Program-made: the position numbers and the translations under genes
Shown here: in pieces, positions 13,692 through 18,734 of the stretch
Position numbering within the stretch: the stretch's first letter is position 1
How the letters are laid out: every line of letters begins with the position of its first letter
Origin: JANMOK01 sp031415055
Lineage (GTDB): Bacteria > Pseudomonadota > Alphaproteobacteria > Rhodobacterales > Rhodobacteraceae
Direction: 5' to 3'
DNA length: 18,734 nucleotides
Assembly (NCBI GenBank): GCA_031415055.1
Contig: JANOQZ010000045.1
Location: 1-18,734 of the forward strand
The notes under the pieces: generated by a model
What the model was told of the DNA's origin: nothing
Database searches by the model: none
Seen by the model: the letters and a program-made list of their open reading frames with translations, nothing else

Positions 13692-13972
13692 TCGGGCACC
13701 TGACCGCCGGGAAGGGCGGCGCGGGCGAAATGCAGAGTTTCGGCGCTGAGGTTTTCAGCTTGGCAAAAGCCTTGTGCCATCATTTCGTCACTCATTAGAA
13801 AATCCAAAACAAAGCCAAGAAAATCAGCGTCTTGGGCGCGAGACTTCACCTCATCCGGCGTGACACCACTGGCGTTGAGCAAGGCGCCAAACTGATCATC
13901 GTCGCTGGCAAGGTAAGCCAGCGCTTGCAGCGCGACAGTGGCGGCCCGGTCTGCTGTCAATTTATTCATCAT
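13682..13972 (-). CDS. DUF3572 family protein
   Basis: A 96-residue alpha-helical protein matching the alphaproteobacterial DUF3572 family: RAATVALQALAYLASDDDQF (9-28), FLGFVLDFLMSDEMMAQGFC (51-70) and the closing LPGGQVPDWT. The function is unknown. The start at 13972 has no obvious Shine-Dalgarno; a second ATG follows immediately. It is divergent from pleD, which starts about 100 bp away, and overlaps the downstream HAD gene by 10 bp. The same cytoplasmic pair may be conserved in relatives, but that cannot be checked here. Confidence 0.8.
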   Translation of the reverse strand: MMNKLTADRAATVALQALAYLASDDDQFGALLNASGVTPDEVKSRAQDADFLGFVLDFLMSDEMMAQGFCQAENLSAETLHFARAALPGGQVPDWT

Positions 13973-14073
13973 GCGGTGTGATTAATAGTTGCGGCTTTAG
14001 CCTTCGTTAAGAGGTTTCGGTGACACTGCCAAGCAGGAAGCGGTTGTCGGTGACCGTGTGGGCGGAGGGTATG

Positions 14074-15462
14074 ATGCCGGGGCGAATATTGGTGGTGGAT
14101 GACACGGCGTCGAACCGATTGATTCTGCGGGCGAAATTGGCTTCAGCCTATTATGATGTGTTGCTGGCGGAAAACGGCACGCAGGCGCTTGAAATCGCCC
14201 GCAACGAACAGCCCGATATGATTCTGCTCGACGTGATGATGCCCGATTTGGACGGGCACACGGTGTGTCGTATGCTGAAAGCCGATACTGAATTGGCGCA
14301 TATACCGGTGATCATGGTGACCGGGGCCAATTCGACCGAGGAACGTTTGCGCGGTTTGGAAGCCGGGGCGGACGACTTTTTGACCAAGCCAGTCAATGAT
14401 TTGGCGCTGTTTGCTCGTGTGCGCAACTTGATGCGGACCAAGGTGATGTTTGATGAGTTGCGGATGCGCGATTCGACTTCACGCGAGTTGGGGCTGGGTG
14501 ATTTTCTGACCAGCCTTTCTGCAGGCAGCGAGGTGCCGGGAACCGTGATGCTGGCCCCGCCCGATGTCGAAACCGGCAAGAAATGGCGCGGCAAACTCTG
14601 CCAGGCGTTGAATGTGCAGGTGATTGAAACCGGTAGCGAACGCGAGGCGGCCAATCTGGGGTTGCTGGAACGCCCCGATGTTTATGTGGTGCATCAGTCG
14701 CTGGCCGAAGGCGGCGACGGGCTGCGGTTGGTTTCGGCACTGCGGGCAAGAACCGAAACCCGGCATTCGGCGATTATTCTGATCGTCGGCGAAGATTGCC
14801 TGAACGTGGCCGCGCAGGGCTTGGAATTGGGGGCCAGCGACTATGTGATGGAACCCTTTGATATGAACGAGCTGGTGGCGCGGCTACGTTCGCAAATGCG
14901 GCGCAAGCAATTGTCTGACCAATTGCGCACCAACATGCGCGATGGCTTGAAAATGGCGGTGATCGACCCACTGACCGGGCTGTTCAACCGTCGCTATGCG
15001 ACCCAGCATATGGCGGGAATAATCGAGCGCTCGCGGGCGTCGAACTTGCCATTCGCGGTGATGATCATGGATTTAGATCGTTTCAAATCGATCAATGATC
15101 GTTTTGGTCACGATTCCGGTGACGCAGTTTTGACCGAGTTTTCGCGCCGATTGCGCGAGAATGTGCGCGGCGTCGATTTGGTGGCACGACTGGGGGGTGA
15201 GGAATTTCTGCTGGTCATGCCCGACACCGGTGCAGATGCCGCCGCCGCCGCCGCCGAACGCGTGCGTCGGGCGGTCGAAAACGTGGGCTTTCCGGTGCGC
15301 GAAGGCAGTGCAACGATTGATGTTACGGTCAGCATCGGGGCCGCGATGTCGGACGGGCATGTGGAAAGCTCGGAAGCCTTGATACGCCAAGCAGATGCCG
15401 CGCTCTATGTCTCCAAAGCGCAGGGGCGCAATTGCGTGTCTTTCGCGCGGATTGCGGCGTGA
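14074..15462 (+). CDS. pleD: PleD family two-component response regulator / diguanylate cyclase
   Basis: A 462-residue protein, close to the usual PleD length. Residues 1-120 form a complete receiver (D9/D10, phospho-acceptor D53 in ILLDVMMPD, T83, K105). A second receiver-like domain (about 150-275) appears to lack the acceptor: the expected position reads DVYVVHQSL, so it is probably a dimerisation adaptor as in PleD. The C-terminal GGDEF domain carries DPLTGLFNRR, an active GGEEF (374-378) and the inhibitory I-site RGVD (365-368) exactly five residues before it, implying c-di-GMP product inhibition. The start at 14074 gives MPGRILVVDD and good spacing from GGAGG (14064-14068). The partner kinase is not in the window. 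Confidence 0.93.
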   Translation: MPGRILVVDDTASNRLILRAKLASAYYDVLLAENGTQALEIARNEQPDMILLDVMMPDLDGHTVCRMLKADTELAHIPVIMVTGANSTEERLRGLEAGADDFLTKPVNDLALFARVRNLMRTKVMFDELRMRDSTSRELGLGDFLTSLSAGSEVPGTVMLAPPDVETGKKWRGKLCQALNVQVIETGSEREAANLGLLERPDVYVVHQSLAEGGDGLRLVSALRARTETRHSAIILIVGEDCLNVAAQGLELGASDYVMEPFDMNELVARLRSQMRRKQLSDQLRTNMRDGLKMAVIDPLTGLFNRRYATQHMAGIIERSRASNLPFAVMIMDLDRFKSINDRFGHDSGDAVLTEFSRRLRENVRGVDLVARLGGEEFLLVMPDTGADAAAAAAERVRRAVENVGFPVREGSATIDVTVSIGAAMSDGHVESSEALIRQADAALYVSKAQGRNCVSFARIAA

Positions 15463-15471
15463 GAGGCAGGG

Positions 15472-15520
15472 ATCAGGTATCAGTAATCAGTAATCAGGTA
15501 TCAGTAATCAGAAATCGGGG
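15472..15520 (+). repeat. Heptanucleotide tandem repeat ATCAGTA/ATCAGGT
   Basis: Six consecutive 7-bp units (ATCAGGT, ATCAGTA, ATCAGTA, ATCAGGT, ATCAGTA, ATCAGAA) and one decayed unit (ATCGGGG), starting 10 bp after the pleD stop. Repeats of this ATCAGTA type occur between genes in many bacteria and are prone to copy-number change. Confidence 0.85.
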
Positions 15521-15652
15521 ACGAGTAGTCCGGCAACGGGGTGAAGCTGCGGGCGTGGGGGTCGGCGGATCGGGGTCTGCGATGGGGCTGTGGTTGGGCC
15601 CGATAGCGAATTCATGGCGGACGTGGCAGGCGGCAGCAATTTGTACAGTGGC

Positions 15653-15682
15653 TTGACTTCGCATGTGAAGGGTTGCGATTAA
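15653..15682 (+). promoter_or_regulatory. Candidate kup promoter with an internal near-palindrome
   Basis: TTGACT (15653-15658), an 18-bp spacer, then GATTAA (15677-15682). The -35 box is good and the -10 box is weak. The -35/spacer segment holds CTTCGCATGTGAAG (15657-15670), a 14-bp near-palindrome that could be a repressor site. Initiation here would give a kup leader of about 200 nt. Confidence 0.3.
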
Positions 15683-15708
15683 CATATTGATTTCGTTGGA
15701 GTGATTGT

Positions 15709-15719
15709 CGGACGGTCCG
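15709..15719. repeat. Short palindrome CGGACGGTCCG in the kup leader
   Basis: An 11-bp inverted repeat with single-base centre, too tight for an RNA hairpin but suitable as a dimeric protein-binding site. No known regulator is assigned. Confidence 0.3.
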
Positions 15720-15732
15720 GAAATGTTGCAAT

Positions 15733-15751
15733 GCACAATGGCCGATTGTGC
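15733..15751. promoter_or_regulatory. Perfect hairpin in the kup leader
   Basis: GCACAAT (15733-15739) pairs with ATTGTGC (15745-15751) around GGCCG. A second stem, CTGAG-GTCGA-CTCAG, lies at 15783-15797. Together they could form a structured 5' leader or operator sites. Confidence 0.4.
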
Positions 15752-15885
15752 TGGTTTGGGCAAAGTGCTAGCTTTCGCGCCGCTGAGGTCGACTCAGTCT
15801 AAGATCGGAAAGAAATCGGTCAGGAAAGCAAAACTGAATCCGTCGCTTTTTTCGCGGGACAGATGCTTCCACCTTTTCATCACCC

Positions 15886-17814
15886 ATGAACACATCAGCA
15901 GATCCGGCAAATGCGGGCGGCAGCGACGACGGCCACAAGGTTGAGCAAGCCAAGGGTTCCCGGCTATTCACCTTGGCATTGGGCTCGGTCGGGGTGGTTT
16001 ACGGCGATATCGGCACCAGTCCGCTTTACGCGATGCGCGAGTCGCTGAAAGTCGTTGCGGGCGATGGATTGGAGCGCGGCGAGGTGCTGGGCATTGTGTC
16101 TTTGCTGCTTTGGTCGCTGACGCTGATTGTGACGATCAAATACGTTATTTTCCTGTTGCGCGCCGACAATCACGGCGAGGGCGGTATCCTATCGTTGCTG
16201 ACTTTGGTGCGCGTTGGCACCGGCCGAAAGGCCGCAATTCTGACGATGACGGCGATAATTGGCGCGGCGCTGTTTGCCGGTGACGCGATGATCACCCCGG
16301 CGATTTCGGTTTTGTCGGCAGTCGAGGGATTGAAACTGGTCGCTCCGGGTTTTGAAGCCTATATCATACCGATCACGGTGGTGATCCTGATTGGGCTTTT
16401 CACCCTGCAATCTGGCGGAACCGAGAAAATCGGTCGCTGGTTCGGGCCGATAACCGCGGTGTGGTTTTTTGTCATGGGTTCGGTCGGGGTCTGGCACATT
16501 GCTGACGACCCAGGGATCATGCTTTCGTTTAACCCAGTGCATGCGGTCGGTTTTTTGTTGGATCATAAAGCCGTGGGCTTTGTGGTTTTGGGTGCGGTTT
16601 TCCTTGCCGTGACCGGGGCCGAGGCCTTGTACGCCGATCTGGGCCATTTCGGTCGACGGCCAATTCAATTGGCATGGATAGTGCTGGTCCTTCCGGCATT
16701 GGTGCTGAACTATCTGGGTCAGGGTGCTATGGTGCTGCATGCGCCCGAGAAGTTGGAAAACGCATTTTTCCTGATGTTTCCGGAATGGGCGCTTATTCCA
16801 ATGGTCGTCTTGGCGACGATGGCGACGGTTATTGCTTCGCAAGCCACAATATCAGGGGCATATTCGCTGACGCGACAGGCAGTTCAGATGGGCTTTTTGC
16901 CGCGCATGCTGATCTTGCACACATCCGAAGAACAGACCGGGCAGATTACCATTCCGGCACTGACAAAAATTTTGCTGGTGGGCGTGATTCTATTGGTTTT
17001 GGTGTTTGAGAATTCCAGCGCTTTGGCGGCTGCTTACGGCATCTCGGTCAGCGGCACGATGATTGTGACGACGCTGATGTTCTATCAATTGATCCGCTAT
17101 CGCTGGCGTTGGCCGCTGTGGGGCATTGCCTTGTTCATCGTGCCGTTGACTACAATCGAAACTATCTTCTTTTTCTCGAACCTGACCAAGTTTTTCCAAG
17201 GCGGCTATGTGCCGATTCTGGTGGCGCTGATCGTTGCGGTTGTCATGTGGACATGGATCAAGGGAACCGCGATTTTTGCCGCAAAGACCCATAAATCCGA
17301 CCTGCCCTTGGCCACATTCATTGGCATGGTCGAACGGGAAAGCGACCATGCTCCGGTCAAAGTGCCGGGGACGGCGATGTTCATGACGTCGGACATTTCG
17401 CTGACTCCTTCGGCCCTGCTGCATAACCTGAAGCATAACCACGTCTTGCACGAACAAAACGTCGTTCTGGCGGTGAAGTCGAGCGAATTGCCGATGATTG
17501 AAGCGGCGGATCGGATGCAGATTCAGCAGTTGAGCGAGCGGTTCTGGTCGGTGCAATTCACCTTTGGCTATATGGAAACGCCCAACGTTTCCAAAGCTTT
17601 GGCCCTGTGTCGCAAGGCGGGGTTGAAGTTCGACATCATGTCGACCTCGTTCTATTTGGGGCGGCGCAAGCTGGTGCGCGACCCGAAATCGGCTTTGCCG
17701 GGGTTGTTGAACCGGTTGTTCATATCGATGGCCAAAGGCGCGGTAGACCCGACCGACTTTTTCCACCTGCCTGCCAATCGGGTGGTGGAAATGGGAGCGC
17801 ATGTTTCGGTGTAA
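15886..17814 (+). CDS. kup: Kup family low-affinity potassium transporter
   Basis: A 642-residue HAK/KUP/KT K+ uptake protein of the inner membrane. It has the signature GVVYGDIGTSPLYAMRES (35-52), a hydrophobic core of about twelve helices (roughly 30-455), and a soluble C-terminal domain of about 180 residues including VPGTAMFMTSD and the FYLGRR-type block (STSFYLGRRKLV). The length agrees with the family. ATG at 15886 is the first usable start; no Shine-Dalgarno is visible just upstream (the bases before it are pyrimidine-rich), so initiation may be weak or leader-dependent. Its stop is 2 bp from the stop of the convergent gene at 17817, with no room for a conventional terminator. Confidence 0.95.
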   Translation: MNTSADPANAGGSDDGHKVEQAKGSRLFTLALGSVGVVYGDIGTSPLYAMRESLKVVAGDGLERGEVLGIVSLLLWSLTLIVTIKYVIFLLRADNHGEGGILSLLTLVRVGTGRKAAILTMTAIIGAALFAGDAMITPAISVLSAVEGLKLVAPGFEAYIIPITVVILIGLFTLQSGGTEKIGRWFGPITAVWFFVMGSVGVWHIADDPGIMLSFNPVHAVGFLLDHKAVGFVVLGAVFLAVTGAEALYADLGHFGRRPIQLAWIVLVLPALVLNYLGQGAMVLHAPEKLENAFFLMFPEWALIPMVVLATMATVIASQATISGAYSLTRQAVQMGFLPRMLILHTSEEQTGQITIPALTKILLVGVILLVLVFENSSALAAAYGISVSGTMIVTTLMFYQLIRYRWRWPLWGIALFIVPLTTIETIFFFSNLTKFFQGGYVPILVALIVAVVMWTWIKGTAIFAAKTHKSDLPLATFIGMVERESDHAPVKVPGTAMFMTSDISLTPSALLHNLKHNHVLHEQNVVLAVKSSELPMIEAADRMQIQQLSERFWSVQFTFGYMETPNVSKALALCRKAGLKFDIMSTSFYLGRRKLVRDPKSALPGLLNRLFISMAKGAVDPTDFFHLPANRVVEMGAHVSV

Positions 17815-17816
17815 AG

Positions 17817-18281
17817 TTAACGATGGCCGCGTTTGTTGAGGTTTACGGCATATTCGGCGCGTTCATCGGCGCTCATTTGTGCGATGCGGGCGATGACGGC
17901 TTTGTAACCCTCCTCGGCGATGTTGGTTAGAATCTGTTTTTGGCCGGCAAAGGCAGTTTCGACAGCGGAGATGTCAAAAGGACTGGCTGTCAGAGCGTTG
18001 GCCAAGGCATCGCGGGCCGCATTCATCTGGTCGCGGGTGGCGCCGAATTCTTCGCGCCGCTGGAACAGGTCGCGGCCAAGACCACGTCGGTGTTCGGGCG
18101 GCATCGCCCAAGCAAGTGCGCGAAAGCCGTCACCATCAGTCATTTCGCGCATGTGGCCACCATCGGGGCCGCGGAACATGGCACCGGCAACCAGCCCGGC
18201 GATGAGCAGGTTAAGGGCGAGCGAGGCAATCAGGGCAATACGGACCCAGTTGGTTTTTGGTTTTTCAATTTCGTCGGTCAT
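17817..18281 (-). CDS. Periplasmic heavy metal sensor family protein (CpxP/Spy-like)
   Basis: A 154-residue protein with a short cytoplasmic N-terminus, one membrane anchor (about 12-36), and a helical periplasmic domain rich in Arg, Glu and Gln (MPPEHRRGLGRDLFQRREEF...QMSADERAEYAVNLNKRGHR). This matches the Metal_resist/LTXXQ-like family, whose members bind metals or buffer misfolded proteins. The DGGHMREMTDGDG stretch after the anchor has a His and acidic residues that might bind metal. It is last in a minus-strand operon with a small membrane protein and an ECF sigma factor: its ATG follows the preceding stop with 1 nt between. That context suggests a role in sensing or responding to envelope stress, by inference. 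Confidence 0.82.
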   Translation of the reverse strand: MTDEIEKPKTNWVRIALIASLALNLLIAGLVAGAMFRGPDGGHMREMTDGDGFRALAWAMPPEHRRGLGRDLFQRREEFGATRDQMNAARDALANALTASPFDISAVETAFAGQKQILTNIAEEGYKAVIARIAQMSADERAEYAVNLNKRGHR

Positions 18282-18282
18282 G

Positions 18283-18633
18283 TCAGCCTTCGTTTATCAG
18301 GTCGTCGAGTCCATCAAAGGAGTCGAGGGTGGAAATTTCAGAATCGTAACTCGTGATTAGGCCGCTGGAACTGGCAAGGTTTTGCCAATCGGCGTAACCG
18401 ATCCAAATACCGGCCAAGGTTGAGGCCGTCAGCGCAGTCGCGCTTTTCCAGCCGCCGAAGGAATTGAATATTTGCGGCCAAGAGGAAGGCGATTTGGTTT
18501 TGCGCGTGTCCGGCATTGGCATGCCAGCATAAGCATTGGCCAGCGCGGTTTCGAGGAAAGCAGCACTGGGCGCACTGTCCTGCGCCTTGGCATCGGCCAA
18601 AAGGGCATCGAGATCAAACGGGTCTTTGTGCAT
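18283..18633 (-). CDS. Small single-TM protein downstream of ECF sigma factor
   Basis: A 116-residue protein with an acidic N-terminal half (MHKDPFDLDALLADAKAQDS), a probable membrane segment around 69-86 (SATALTASTLAGIWIGYA) and an acidic C-terminus (DSFDGLDDLINEG). I do not recognise a domain. The start at 18633 is chosen because GAGAGGAG lies just upstream; an in-frame ATG at 18660 would overlap the sigma factor stop as ATGA. The position directly after an ECF sigma gene and the topology (cytoplasmic N-terminus, one helix, outer tail) fit an anti-sigma factor, but no zinc-binding HxxxCxxC motif is present. That role is therefore a hypothesis. Confidence 0.7.
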   Translation of the reverse strand: MHKDPFDLDALLADAKAQDSAPSAAFLETALANAYAGMPMPDTRKTKSPSSWPQIFNSFGGWKSATALTASTLAGIWIGYADWQNLASSSGLITSYDSEISTLDSFDGLDDLINEG

Positions 18634-18656
18634 GTCAAACTCCTCTCGATAATCTT

Positions 18657-18734
18657 TCATAGCAGGCCCACGGCAGCTTTGTGGGGCGCGAGCAACGCCG
18701 CAAGGTTACGTTTGCCGCGCGATAACAGGCTTTC
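18657..18734 (-). CDS. C-terminal end of probable ECF-type RNA polymerase sigma factor (partial)
   Basis: The last 25 codons of a gene entering from the right edge read ESLLSRGKRNLAALLAPHKA and then AVGLL before TGA. ESLL-x-R-x-K-x-L is typical of the end of the sigma region 4 helix-turn-helix in ECF sigma-70 factors, where (V)ESLL follows the recognition helix. Only the tail is visible, so the ECF group cannot be assigned. The stop overlaps a possible start of the next gene as ATGA, indicating a tight operon with the one-TM protein and the periplasmic sensor. Confidence 0.65.
   Translation of the reverse strand, partial: ESLLSRGKRNLAALLAPHKAAVGLL

Larger units (their letters stand above)
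15463..15885. other. 423-bp gene-free region between pleD and kup
   Basis: No credible gene. The left end holds a heptanucleotide tandem repeat (15472-15520). The middle (15521-15650) is G-rich and featureless to my eye. The right 230 bp contain a candidate promoter and several short palindromes forming a long kup leader. A T-run at 15847-15852 is not preceded by a GC-rich stem. Confidence 0.7.

Noticed and set aside
15236..15258. GCC trinucleotide run in pleD, considered as a microsatellite
   Set aside because: It encodes an alanine stretch in a helix of the GGDEF domain; the short run is ordinary for a GC-rich gene.
15472..15520. Possible CRISPR-like array
   Set aside because: The units are 7 bp and contiguous with no spacers, so it is a simple tandem repeat.
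15841..15858. T-run before kup considered as an intrinsic terminator
   Set aside because: No GC-rich inverted repeat precedes the T-run.

Overview
The window looks like a chromosomal segment of an alphaproteobacterium, most likely Rhodobacterales/Rhodobacteraceae. The evidence is family content (DUF1523, DUF3572, ACT_3/DUF2241, a PleD-type diguanylate cyclase, a COG5598 MttB-like methyltransferase), a moderately high G+C sequence, and short GC-rich extragenic palindromes. I see no phage, insertion sequence, CRISPR array, tRNA or rRNA.

Left part (1-5788, mostly + strand): a piece of the cell wall/division (dcw) cluster. The last codons of a probable murF lead straight into mraY. The usual mraY-murD adjacency is broken by about 2.5 kb: a roughly 300-bp hairpin-rich element bracketed by a duplicated copy of the mraY 3' end, an ACT-domain protein, a ChaC-type gamma-glutamylcyclotransferase, a very methionine-rich HdeA-like periplasmic protein, and a VOC/glyoxalase-fold protein on the other strand. 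murD follows, then a DUF1523 membrane protein. ftsW/murG/murC do not follow murD here.

Middle part (5853-11480, - strand): read in transcription order, a HAD phosphatase, a multi-pass membrane protein, an MttB-family methyltransferase without pyrrolysine, two tandem paralogous exported proteins of unknown function, and a ZntB/CorA-type metal transporter. The transporter appears to start at a CTG codon overlapping the upstream stop. A good sigma-70 promoter lies between the two exported paralogues.

Right part (11596-18734): SRPBCC protein and exported alpha/beta hydrolase (+); HAD-like protein and DUF3572 protein (-, overlapping); pleD (+); a 423-bp gap holding a heptanucleotide tandem repeat and a palindrome-rich leader before kup (+), the potassium transporter. 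At the right edge on the - strand is a tightly packed operon: the end of an ECF sigma factor, a small one-TM protein, and a periplasmic heavy-metal-sensor/CpxP-like protein whose gene ends 2 bp from the kup stop.

Most genes are recognisable housekeeping or accessory genes. No complete unknown multi-gene defence or mobile system is evident. The items most worth a second look are the structured element with its duplicated mraY tail, the Met-rich HdeA-like protein, the paralogue pair beside mttB and zntB, the CTG start of zntB, and the kup leader.
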